NCBI GenBank assembly: GCA_025936275.1
Contig: JAICTR010000154.1
Span: 1 to 6,983, forward strand
Direction: 5' to 3'
Origin: Burkholderiales bacterium
GTDB taxonomy: Bacteria > Pseudomonadota > Gammaproteobacteria > Burkholderiales > Usitatibacteraceae
DNA: 6,983 bases
Shown here: piece by piece, positions 1 to 6,363 of the stretch
Layout: each line of letters opens with the position of its first letter
Position numbering within the stretch: position 1 is the stretch's first letter
The notes under the pieces: model-generated
Database searches by the model: none
What the model saw: the letters and a program-made list of their open reading frames with translations, nothing else
What the model was told of the DNA's origin: nothing
Made by a program: the position numbers and the translations under genes

Positions 1-801
1 AAGCAAGTGAAGGAGAGGGTGCCGATCATCAACGACTCACCCGACGCGCGCTATCCGATCCTCGGCGCCTCGTTCCAGCCGCGCGGCGGCGTCGCGCGAC
101 ACGACGCGGTCGCCTGGGGCTACGCCCGCGCGGCCGACGCGCGCGGCGTGGACGTCATCCAGGGCTGCGAGGTCACCGGCTTTCGCCGCGACGGCGCCCG
201 CGTCGTGGGCGTCGACACGACGCGCGGCTTCATCAAGGCGAAGAAGGTCGGCGTCGTGGCCGCCGGCAACACGAGCGTGCTCGCCACGCTGGCGGGCCTG
301 CGCTTCCCGATCGAGAGCCATCCGCTGCAAGCGCTCGTCTCCGAGCCGGTGAAGCCGGTGCTGCACACGGTCGTCATGTCCAATGCGGTGCACGGCTACA
401 TCAGCCAGTCGGACAAGGGCGACCTCGTGATCGGCGCGGGCATCGATTCGTACGTAGGCTACGGCCAGCGCGGCAGCTTCTCGATCATCGAGGGCACGCT
501 CGCCGCGATCGTCGAGCTCTTTCCCTGCTTCAGCCGCGTGCGCATGAACCGCCAGTGGGGCGGCATCGTCGACGTTTCCCCCGATGCCTGCCCGATCATC
601 TCGCTGACCCCGGTGAAAGGCCTCTACTTCAACTGCGGCTGGGGCACCGGCGGCTTCAAGGCCACGCCCGGCTCGGGCTGGGTGTTCGCGCACACCATCG
701 CGAAGGACGCGCCGCACGAGCTCAACGCCGCCTTCTCGCTCGACCGGTTCTACACCGGCCACCTCATCGACGAGCACGGCGCGGCCGCGGTCGCGCACTG
801 A
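1..801 (+). CDS. soxB: Sarcosine oxidase subunit beta, 5' truncated by window edge
   Basis: This is the C-terminal 266 residues of SoxB, the flavoprotein subunit where sarcosine is oxidised in the cytoplasm. The reading frame is open from base 1 and the true start lies upstream; the GTG at base 7 is not the start. The RHDAVAWGYAR segment is present, and its His (fragment residue 34) corresponds to the family's covalent FMN-attachment His near position 173. This implies that about 140 residues are missing. The later GTGGFKATPGSG segment carries a Lys (fragment residue 220) that aligns by spacing with the active-site Lys near 358 in the characterised bacterial enzymes. The C-terminal flavin-binding region (NCGWGTGGFKATPG) is intact. 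The downstream neighbour soxD starts 13 bp after the stop, as expected for soxBDAG. A paralogous N-methyl amino acid dehydrogenase subunit is the main alternative. Confidence 0.93.
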   Translation, partial: KQVKERVPIINDSPDARYPILGASFQPRGGVARHDAVAWGYARAADARGVDVIQGCEVTGFRRDGARVVGVDTTRGFIKAKKVGVVAAGNTSVLATLAGLRFPIESHPLQALVSEPVKPVLHTVVMSNAVHGYISQSDKGDLVIGAGIDSYVGYGQRGSFSIIEGTLAAIVELFPCFSRVRMNRQWGGIVDVSPDACPIISLTPVKGLYFNCGWGTGGFKATPGSGWVFAHTIAKDAPHELNAAFSLDRFYTGHLIDEHGAAAVAH

Positions 802-814
802 TCCCGGAGCCTCC

Positions 815-1096
815 ATGCTGATCATCCCCTGTCCCTGGTGCGGGCCGCGCGAGCAGACCGAGTTCGCCTACGGCGGCGAGGCGCACATCGTGCGGCCGAA
901 GGATCCCGACGCCCTCAGCGACGAGCAGTGGGGCGACTACGTCTTCATGCGCAGGAACCCGAAGGGCCGCCTCCTCGAGCAATGGGCGCACGCGTTCGGC
1001 TGCCGGCGCTGGTTCAACGTCGAGCGCGACACCGTGAGCTACGCCATCACGCGCGTGTACAAGCCGGGGGAGCCCGCGCCGGAGGAAGCGAGGTGA
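815..1096 (+). CDS. soxD: Sarcosine oxidase subunit delta (zinc subunit)
   Basis: This 93-residue protein is the small delta subunit of heterotetrameric sarcosine oxidase and has the usual family length. It starts MLIIPCPWCGPREQTEF and contains the family signatures YGGEAH, NPKG and GCRRWFN. The zinc ligands known from the crystallised bacterial enzyme are all present at matching positions: Cys6, Cys9, His59 and Cys63. The subunit therefore looks fully functional. It has a structural role, bound against the alpha subunit, with no catalytic activity of its own. The ATG is preceded by GGAG at 806-809, five bases upstream. The gene lies 13 bp after soxB, and its TGA overlaps the GTG of soxA in the sequence GTGA, which suggests translational coupling. 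Confidence 0.95.
   Translation: MLIIPCPWCGPREQTEFAYGGEAHIVRPKDPDALSDEQWGDYVFMRRNPKGRLLEQWAHAFGCRRWFNVERDTVSYAITRVYKPGEPAPEEAR
1081..1086 (+). promoter_or_regulatory. Ribosome binding site deciding the soxA start
   Basis: GGAGGA lies six bases before the GTG at 1093, inside the end of soxD. The frame is open further upstream, so this strong Shine-Dalgarno match is the main reason to place the soxA start at 1093. The encoded N-terminus (GRIDRTRRLTFTFNG) then begins where SoxA proteins normally begin. Confidence 0.75.
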
Positions 1097-4000
1097 GCCA
1101 GCGCCATCGCCTGGCGCAGGGCGGGCGCATCGACCGCACGCGGCGCCTCACCTTCACCTTCAACGGCCGCTCGTACGAGGGGCACCCGGGCGACACGCTC
1201 GCCTCCGCGCTCCTCGCCAACGGGGTGACGCTCGTCGCGCGCAGCTGGAAGTACCATCGGCCGCGCGGCATCGTGGCCTGCGGCGTCGAGGAGCCGAACG
1301 CGGTGGTCCAGCTGGAGACGGGAGCGCGCACGGTGCCGAACGCGCGCGCGACGGAGGTCGAGCTCTACGAGGGCCTCGTCGCCTCGAGCGTGAATTGCTG
1401 GCCGGGCCCAGAGCTCGACCTGATGGCGGCGGCGCGCCTCTTCTCGCGCCTCATGCCGGCGGGCTTCTACTACAAGACGTTCATGTGGCCGAAAGGCCTG
1501 TGGATGAAGTACGAGCACTACATCCGCAAGGCCTCGGGCCTGGGCCATTCGCCGACCGAGCCCGATCCGGACGCGTACGACAAGATGAACGCGCACTGCG
1601 ACGTGCTGGTCGCCGGCGGCGGACCCGCGGGCCTCGCGGCCGCGCTCGCCGCGGGCAAGGCCGGTGCGCGCGTGATCCTCGCCGACCAGCAGGCGGAATT
1701 CGGCGGCACGCTCCTTTCGCTGCGCGAGACCGCGATCGACGGCATTCCCGCCGCGCAGTGGGCCGGGCAGGCGGTGCAGCGGCTCTCCGCGATGGCGAAC
1801 GTGCGCCTCCTCGCGCGCAGCACGGTGTTCGGATACCACGACGAAAACTTCCTCACGATCGCGCAGCGCCGCACCGACCACCTGCCGCCCGGCGAGAGGA
1901 GCGGCGCGCGCGAGCGGACCTGGCGCGTGCGCGCGAAGCAGGTGGTGCTTGCGACCGGCGCGCTCGAGCGTCCGCTGGTCTTCGGCGACAACGACTTGCC
2001 CGGGGTGATGCTCGCCTCCGCGGTCTCGTGCTTCACCAATCGCCACGGCGTGCGCCTCGGCGGCCGCGCGGTGGTCTTCACCAACAACGACGGCGCCTAT
2101 GCCGCGGCGCTCGACCTCCACGCGGCCGGTGTCGAAGTCGCCGCCGTGGTCGATGCGCGGCCCGCACCGGAGGGTGCGTTGCCGCGCCTCGTGCGCGACG
2201 CGGGAATCGAGGTGGTGCAGGGAGCGGTCGTCACCCGCGCGCGCGGCGCCAAGCGCCTCACGGGTGCCCACGTCATGGCGCTCGACGAGGGCGGCGAACG
2301 CGTCCACGGCCCGGTGCGCACTATCGACTGCGACCTTCTCGCCATGTCCGGCGGCTGGAGTCCCGCGGTGCACCTGCACGCGCAATCCAACGGACGTCCG
2401 CGCTACGACGAGGCGAGGGCGTGCTTCGTCCCCGGTGCTTCCAACCAGGCGCAGCGTTCGGCGGGCGCCTGCAACGGCCGCTTCGACCTCGAATCGTGCC
2501 TCGCCGAAGGCGCCGCGAGCGGCCTCGAGGCGGCGCGTCTCGCGTGTGCCGCCGCACTGCCGGTCGCGCCTCGCCATAGTGTCTCGCCGGCGACTCGCGA
2601 GGAGCCGCTGCGGCCGTTGTGGCTCGTGCCGGCGACGCAGCCGCCGGGGCACGGCGCGAAGCAATTCGTCGATCCGCAGAACGACGTCGCGGCCTCGGAC
2701 ATCCTGCTCGCGGCGCGCGAGGGCTATCGCTCGATCGAGCACGTGAAGCGCTATACCGCGCTCGGCTTCGGCACCGACCAGGGCAAGCTCGGCAACATCA
2801 ACGGCATGGCGATCCTCGCGCAAGCGCTCGGGCAGACGATCGCCGAGACCGGCACGACGACGTTCCGGCCCAACTACACGCCGGTCACCTTCGGCGCCAT
2901 CGCGGGCCCCGACCTGGGCGAGCTCTTCGAGCCGGTGCGCAAGACCGCGATGCACGCCTGGCACGAGGAGAACGGCGCGCTCTTCGAGAACGTCGGGCAG
3001 TGGAAGCGGCCGTGGTACTTTCCCCGCGCCGGCGAGGACCTGCACTCGGCGGTGAACCGCGAGTGCCTCGCGGCGCGCACCGGCGTCGGCATCATGGACG
3101 CCTCCACGCTCGGCAAGATCGACATCAAGGGCCCCGACGCGGCGACCTTCCTGAACCTCGTCTACACCAACGCGTGGTCGAAGCTCGCGGTGGGGCGTTG
3201 CCGCTACGGCATCATGCTCGACGAGAACGGCATGGTGATGGACGACGGCGTCACGACGCGGCTCGGCGAGAACCACTTCCTGATGACGACCACGACGGGC
3301 GGCGCGGCGCGCGTGATGGCCTGGCTCGAGCGCTGGCTGCAGACGGAATGGCCGCACTTCAAGGTCTACCTCACCTCGGTGACGGACCATCTCGCCACCG
3401 CCGCGGTGGTCGGCCCGAAGAGCCGCGATGTGCTGCGCGCCGCGTGCACCGACATCGACTTCTCGCCCGAAGCGTTCCCGTTCATGTCGTATCGCGAGGG
3501 CACGGTGGCGGGTGTGCATGCGATCGTGACGCGGATCAGCTTCTCCGGCGAGCTGGCCTACGAGGTGAACGTGTGCGCGAACCTCGGCCGCCACGTGTGG
3601 AACGCGCTCATCGAGGCCGGCAAGCCGTTCGGCATCACGCCCTACGGCACCGAGGCGATGCACGTGCTGCGCGCGGAGAAGGGCTTCATCATCGTGGGCC
3701 AGGACACGGACGGCTCCGTGACGCCCGTGGACCTCGGCATGGACTGGATCATCGGCAAGGGCAAGGACTTCATCGGGCGGCGCTCGCTGCACCGCTCCGA
3801 TACGCGCCGCGAGGATCGCAAGCAGCTGGTCGGGCTGCTCACCGAGGATCCGAAGACGGTGCTGCCCGAGGGGGGCCAGGTCGTGAAGGATGCCTCCGCG
3901 CCCGTGCCGGTGCCGATGGAAGGGCATGTCACGTCGAGCTACTTCAGCGCCTTCCTCGACCGCTCCATCGCGCTCGCGCTGGTGAAGGGCGGCGCGAAGC

Positions 4001-4107
4001 GGCATGGCGAGGAGGTGCAGGTTCCGCTCGCCGACGGCCGCGTCCTGCGCGCGACGATCGCGCCGCCCGTTTTCGTCGACGCCGAGGGAGCCCGCCAGAA
4101 TGTCTGA
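1093..4107 (+). CDS. soxA: Sarcosine oxidase subunit alpha
   Basis: This 1004-residue alpha subunit has the usual SoxA length. SoxA binds NAD and, through a C-terminal domain, tetrahydrofolate, which accepts the methyl carbon removed by SoxB and yields 5,10-methylene-THF. Domains in order: an N-terminal ferredoxin-like Fer2_4 domain (residues 12-100, with SWKYHRPRG at 51-59); the SoxA linker with AGFYYKTFMWP; a two-dinucleotide-binding-domain oxidoreductase with GGGPAG at 175-180, an ATGA motif at 287-290 and a second nucleotide-binding segment near 323; a connector with KRYTALGFGTDQGK near 550 and FRPNYTPVTFGA near 591; and a GcvT-like folate domain from about 624 to the C-terminus. The start is GTG at 1093, overlapping the soxD stop. 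The frame is open upstream to 838, but a start there would run through soxD. No frameshift or missing domain is seen. Confidence 0.95.
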   Translation: MSQRHRLAQGGRIDRTRRLTFTFNGRSYEGHPGDTLASALLANGVTLVARSWKYHRPRGIVACGVEEPNAVVQLETGARTVPNARATEVELYEGLVASSVNCWPGPELDLMAAARLFSRLMPAGFYYKTFMWPKGLWMKYEHYIRKASGLGHSPTEPDPDAYDKMNAHCDVLVAGGGPAGLAAALAAGKAGARVILADQQAEFGGTLLSLRETAIDGIPAAQWAGQAVQRLSAMANVRLLARSTVFGYHDENFLTIAQRRTDHLPPGERSGARERTWRVRAKQVVLATGALERPLVFGDNDLPGVMLASAVSCFTNRHGVRLGGRAVVFTNNDGAYAAALDLHAAGVEVAAVVDARPAPEGALPRLVRDAGIEVVQGAVVTRARGAKRLTGAHVMALDEGGERVHGPVRTIDCDLLAMSGGWSPAVHLHAQSNGRPRYDEARACFVPGASNQAQRSAGACNGRFDLESCLAEGAASGLEAARLACAAALPVAPRHSVSPATREEPLRPLWLVPATQPPGHGAKQFVDPQNDVAASDILLAAREGYRSIEHVKRYTALGFGTDQGKLGNINGMAILAQALGQTIAETGTTTFRPNYTPVTFGAIAGPDLGELFEPVRKTAMHAWHEENGALFENVGQWKRPWYFPRAGEDLHSAVNRECLAARTGVGIMDASTLGKIDIKGPDAATFLNLVYTNAWSKLAVGRCRYGIMLDENGMVMDDGVTTRLGENHFLMTTTTGGAARVMAWLERWLQTEWPHFKVYLTSVTDHLATAAVVGPKSRDVLRAACTDIDFSPEAFPFMSYREGTVAGVHAIVTRISFSGELAYEVNVCANLGRHVWNALIEAGKPFGITPYGTEAMHVLRAEKGFIIVGQDTDGSVTPVDLGMDWIIGKGKDFIGRRSLHRSDTRREDRKQLVGLLTEDPKTVLPEGGQVVKDASAPVPVPMEGHVTSSYFSAFLDRSIALALVKGGAKRHGEEVQVPLADGRVLRATIAPPVFVDAEGARQNV
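4084..4090 (+). promoter_or_regulatory. Ribosome binding site for soxG
   Basis: GAGGGAG lies nine bases before the ATG at 4100, within the last codons of soxA. The soxG frame is open further upstream (to 4004), so this site and the family N-terminus favour the start at 4100. Confidence 0.6.
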
Positions 4108-4756
4108 ACGCATCCTGCAGCAAGCGCCGCTCGCCCACGTGAGCGCGCGTCCCGGCGCGGCGGTCGCGCCGGTGACCGCGCTCCGCTACTTCGAGAACGG
4201 GTTGCGCGGCCACATCAACCTGCGCGGCGACCCGACGGACGCGCGGTTCGCGGCCGCGGCCGAGCGCGCGCTGGGCGCCGCCCTGCCGACGGCCGCGAAT
4301 ACGACCCGGATCGCGGGCGACATCATCGTGTACTGGCTGGGGCCGGACGAATGGCTCGCGGTGACACCCGGCGAGCGCGAGCAGGAGGTCGTCAATGCGT
4401 TGCGTTCCGGCCTCGACGGGGTGCACTCGTCGGTCACGCCGGTGACCGGCGGCCAGACGGTCCTCGTCCTTCGCGGCACGCATGCGCGGGACCTGCTCGC
4501 CAAGGGCTGCCCCTTCGACCTTCATTCCCCGGGCTTCCGCCCCGGCGCATGCGCGCAGACGCATCTCGCGAAGGCGGGCGTGCTGCTGCGTCCCCTGGGC
4601 GACGATGGCATGGAGATCATCGTGCGCCGCAGCTTCGCGGACTACCTCTACAAGTGGCTCGAGACCGCCGCAGCCGAATATGGCTGGGTGCACGCGACGG
4701 GCGAGGCGCCGGAGTCGCGCGCGCACCTCGCGAATGCCCAAAACACGGTAACCTGA
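4100..4756 (+). CDS. soxG: Sarcosine oxidase subunit gamma
   Basis: This is the 218-residue gamma subunit, a GcvT/YgfZ-fold protein that helps assemble the sarcosine oxidase heterotetramer beside the beta and alpha subunits. Characteristic SoxG segments are visible: WLGPDEWL at 79-86, LAKGCPFDLH at 133-142 followed by PGACAQTHLAKA, and VRRSFADYLYKWL at 175-187. The length fits the family, which is usually about 190-215 residues. The chosen ATG overlaps the last eight bases of soxA, a tight arrangement that suggests ribosome re-initiation after SoxA. The last 25 or so residues (after EYGW) match nothing I recognise and look like a variable tail. It is the last gene of the sox set; the purU or glyA often found near such operons is not within this window. 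Confidence 0.93.
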   Translation: MSERILQQAPLAHVSARPGAAVAPVTALRYFENGLRGHINLRGDPTDARFAAAAERALGAALPTAANTTRIAGDIIVYWLGPDEWLAVTPGEREQEVVNALRSGLDGVHSSVTPVTGGQTVLVLRGTHARDLLAKGCPFDLHSPGFRPGACAQTHLAKAGVLLRPLGDDGMEIIVRRSFADYLYKWLETAAAEYGWVHATGEAPESRAHLANAQNTVT

Positions 4757-4787
4757 CGCCGGCTCAAATGACGCGCGAAGGGGCTCC

Positions 4788-5606
4788 GTGCCGGAATCGT
4801 CCAAGACCGTCAGGAACGCGCTGACGCTGTTGAACTGTTTCACCCGGTCGAGGCCGGTGCTCAATACCTCGGAGCTCGCGCGGCAGCTCAAGCTCGCACG
4901 GACCAGCGTCATGCGCCTGCTCGTGACGCTCGAGTCCTGCGGTTACGTGGAGAAGCTTCCCGCCGGCACGGGATACCGCATCGGCTTGCGCGCGTTCGAG
5001 GTGGGCACGCTCTTCCTCGCCGCCAATCCGCTGTCCTTCGTGCTGCTGCGCGCGCTCGACGAGCTGGTCGCGAACACGCAATGCACGGCGTATTTCGCGA
5101 TCCTCGACCGGGACGACATCGTGATCCTCAACTATCGCGAGGGCACGTTGCCGATCCGCTTCATCTGGCAGGTCGGCGACCGCCTGCCGTGCCAGACGAC
5201 CGCGCTCGGCAAGGCGATGCTGGCGCACATGCCGGCCGAGGAAATCGATCGCCACATCGGCAGGCAGGCGCGGCTGCGCGGCCTCACCGCGAAATCCATC
5301 CGCACGCGCGCGGCGCTCCTCAAGGAGATCGAGAAGACGCGCGAGCGCGGATGGGGGCTCGCGCGCGAGGAGAGCCACGCCGGCCTCACCGCGGTGGGCA
5401 GCGCCATCCTCGATGAAGCGGGCCGCCCGATCGCCGCGATCAGCATCAGCTGCCTCGATTACCCGCCGAATCCCGACCGGCTGAGGAAGTTCGCGGCGGT
5501 GGTGCAGAGGACGGCGCGCGACGTCTCGCGCCAGATCGCGGAATACACCAACTACGGCTCGGCCGCGTCGCGCGGCGCGTGGGCCATCCCGCCGAAGGTC
5601 TCGTAG
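4788..5606 (+). CDS. IclR-family transcriptional regulator
   Basis: This 272-residue DNA-binding regulator has the normal IclR length and two-domain layout. The N-terminal winged helix-turn-helix covers about residues 6-65, with the recognition region NTSELARQLKLARTSVMRLL at 26-45 and the wing GYVEKLPAGTGYRIG. The C-terminal effector domain runs from about 78 to 255 and has TALGKAML at 138-145 and GLTAVGSAILDEAG at 199-212, both typical. Its ligand cannot be read from the sequence. The start is GTG with GAAGGGG four bases upstream, a slightly short spacing. The gene lies 31 bp after soxG with no visible promoter in between, so it is probably transcribed with the sox operon. The palindromes just downstream at 5673-5699 are likely binding sites. 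I infer control of the sox or transporter genes from position; nothing in the sequence proves it. Confidence 0.93.
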   Translation: MPESSKTVRNALTLLNCFTRSRPVLNTSELARQLKLARTSVMRLLVTLESCGYVEKLPAGTGYRIGLRAFEVGTLFLAANPLSFVLLRALDELVANTQCTAYFAILDRDDIVILNYREGTLPIRFIWQVGDRLPCQTTALGKAMLAHMPAEEIDRHIGRQARLRGLTAKSIRTRAALLKEIEKTRERGWGLAREESHAGLTAVGSAILDEAGRPIAAISISCLDYPPNPDRLRKFAAVVQRTARDVSRQIAEYTNYGSAASRGAWAIPPKVS

Positions 5607-5644
5607 CCCGGCTCCTTCCCCGCTTCACCGCGTCGCGCCCGGCG

Positions 5645-5673
5645 TTGACAAATCGCGCGATTGCCCATTTACT
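5645..5673 (+). promoter_or_regulatory. Sigma70-type promoter upstream of the 5719 gene
   Basis: TTGACA (5645-5650) is a perfect -35 hexamer. After exactly 17 bp comes TTTACT (5668-5673), which matches four of six bases of the -10 consensus, including the important A and final T. The segment is much more AT-rich than its surroundings. The expected transcription start is about 5680, which leaves a leader of roughly 40 bases before the ATG at 5719. This is a prediction from sequence only. Confidence 0.65.
5651..5662. repeat. Perfect 12-bp palindrome in the promoter spacer
   Basis: AATCGCGCGATT is its own reverse complement and directly follows the -35 hexamer, filling most of the spacer. A dimeric repressor or activator could bind here. 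The 10 bp after 5698 do not repeat it, and its sequence is unrelated to the GGAC/GTCC palindromes downstream, so it would be the site of a different protein, or chance. Confidence 0.4.
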
Positions 5674-5699
5674 TGGACACTCTGTCCGATTTTCGGACT
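5673..5699. promoter_or_regulatory. Putative IclR-type operator with three half-sites
   Basis: Two perfect palindromes overlap here: GGACActcTGTCC (5675-5687) and GTCCGAtttTCGGAC (5684-5698). They share the middle half-site, and their centres (5681 and 5691) are 10 bp apart, about one helical turn. The 15-bp palindrome resembles in length and layout the operators of IclR-family proteins such as PcaR. The block starts at the end of the -10 element and covers the predicted transcription start, so binding would most simply block transcription. The IclR gene ending at 5606 is the natural candidate regulator. Confidence 0.6.
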
Positions 5700-5718
5700 A
5701 ACGTAGGTTGATGGCTCG

Positions 5719-6261
5719 ATGACCCGCAAGACTCCCGAAGCCGCCCCCGCGCACGCCCCCACCGCCGACGACGAAGGCCTGCCGCGGCTGCGCCGCGCGC
5801 TCGGCGATCGCGTGTTGGCGCGCATGAAGGACGAGATCCCCGGCCTCTCGGCGCATTTCGGCGAGGACTACGAGAACTCGGAAGATCCGGAGGCGAGGAT
5901 CTATCGCTCGAGCGGCGCCTCGTTCCGCTGGCTGGCGTTCGCCTTCTCGCCCTGGCGCATGTGGGACCTGCACGTGGGCGTGGTCGTCGCCGATGGCCGT
6001 CGCCTGAGCATCGGCTTCCACACCAGCGAGCGCGCGGGCGAAGTCCTGCTGGAGGACCTCCAGCGGCTGGGCGATTCGGTGGGTGCGCCGGTGCGCCACC
6101 AGAAGGCCGCCATCGAGTACCAGGCGAACCTGCCGCTCTTCGACGTCGATGCCGTGCCCCTCGAGACGCTGGTCGAGGCGATCGCGCGGCTCTGCCGCGA
6201 GTACGCCCCGGTGGCCGCGAAGGTGCGCTGCCCGGCCGGGATGGGCGACCGGGCCGCGTGA
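5719..6261 (+). CDS. Hypothetical soluble protein, unrecognised family
   Basis: This 180-residue protein is one I cannot assign to a family. The first 20 or so residues are rich in Ala, Pro and Thr and look disordered. The rest alternates predicted helices and strands: an early helix (LPRLRRALGDRVLARMKDEI), an aromatic strand region around FRWLAFAFSPWRMWDLHVGVVV, the segment LSIGFHTSERAGEVLLEDL at 96-114, and a C-terminal amphipathic helix ending CREYAPVAAK. There is no signal peptide, membrane segment or nucleotide-binding motif. Third codon positions are strongly G/C throughout, as in neighbouring genes, which supports real coding. The Shine-Dalgarno match is weak (TAGG, 11 bases upstream), so the start is uncertain; ATG at 5823 is a later in-frame option but would remove the first predicted helix. 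It is the first gene after the predicted IclR-type promoter. Confidence 0.75.
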   Translation: MTRKTPEAAPAHAPTADDEGLPRLRRALGDRVLARMKDEIPGLSAHFGEDYENSEDPEARIYRSSGASFRWLAFAFSPWRMWDLHVGVVVADGRRLSIGFHTSERAGEVLLEDLQRLGDSVGAPVRHQKAAIEYQANLPLFDVDAVPLETLVEAIARLCREYAPVAAKVRCPAGMGDRAA

Positions 6262-6299
6262 CGGTTATATCGCGAAAGATGTCGCAAAAGTAGAAGTTC

Positions 6300-6313
6300 C
6301 GGCGCTCGCGCCG
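6300..6313. repeat. Short GC-rich inverted repeat (possible hairpin)
   Basis: CGGCGC and GCGCCG are exact reverse complements separated by two bases, which in practice gives a five-pair stem with a four-base loop (CTCG). The hairpin could slow polymerase or protect an mRNA end. No U-tract follows, so rho-independent termination is not supported. Confidence 0.35.
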
Positions 6314-6348
6314 TGAGTAGGATGCGGCGAGGCGACCACAATTCTTAC

Positions 6349-6356
6349 GAGGGGGA
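6349..6356 (+). promoter_or_regulatory. Strong ribosome binding site for the binding-protein gene
   Basis: GAGGGGGA lies seven bases before the ATG at 6364, a good Shine-Dalgarno sequence and spacing. It fixes the start that also gives a clean signal peptide, and suggests high expression, which is usual for periplasmic binding proteins. Confidence 0.7.
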
Positions 6357-6363
6357 CGGGCTC

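Larger units (their letters stand above)
6262..6363. other. 102-bp intergenic region before the binding-protein gene
   Basis: The first 35 bases are unusually A/T-rich for this genome and contain an imperfect direct repeat with 12-bp period, TCGCGAAAG (6270-6278) and TCGCAAAAG (6282-6290). A perfect inverted repeat, CGGCGC-tc-GCGCCG, follows at 6300-6313. It has no T-run after it, so it does not look like a standard intrinsic terminator. TAGGAT (6318-6323) could be a -10 element but I see no convincing -35. The ABC transporter genes may use a weak promoter here or read-through from upstream. Confidence 0.4.

Noticed and set aside
7..801. GTG at base 7 as a possible start of soxB.
   Set aside because: The frame is open to base 1 and the flavin-attachment His would be far too close to the N-terminus. 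The gene is cut by the window edge.
1039..4113. A 1024-codon open frame on the minus strand opposite soxA.
   Set aside because: It is a mirror of a long GC-rich gene. The translation is rich in Arg, His and Ala with no recognisable domain, whereas the plus strand encodes a complete SoxA.
2619..4142. A 507-codon open frame on the plus strand in another frame inside soxA.
   Set aside because: The predicted protein is low-complexity Arg/Ala/Gly-rich sequence, the usual result of a shifted frame in GC-rich DNA, and it has no family features.
4757..4787. Possible separate promoter for iclR in the gap after soxG.
   Set aside because: The 31-bp gap shows no recognisable -35/-10 pair, so co-transcription with sox is simpler.
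3944..4912. A 322-codon minus-strand frame spanning soxG and the start of iclR.
   Set aside because: It overlaps two well-supported genes on the other strand and has shadow-type composition.
5606..5643. Possible terminator after iclR, with a repeated GCCCGGC at 5606-5612 and 5637-5643.
   Set aside because: The two copies are direct repeats, no stable hairpin followed by T residues is present, and a 7-base match in GC-rich DNA is weak.
5711..5722. A three-codon ORF (ATG GCT CGA TGA) whose stop overlaps the ATG of the 5719 gene.
   Set aside because: It could couple translation, but such short ORFs are frequent by chance and nothing else supports it.
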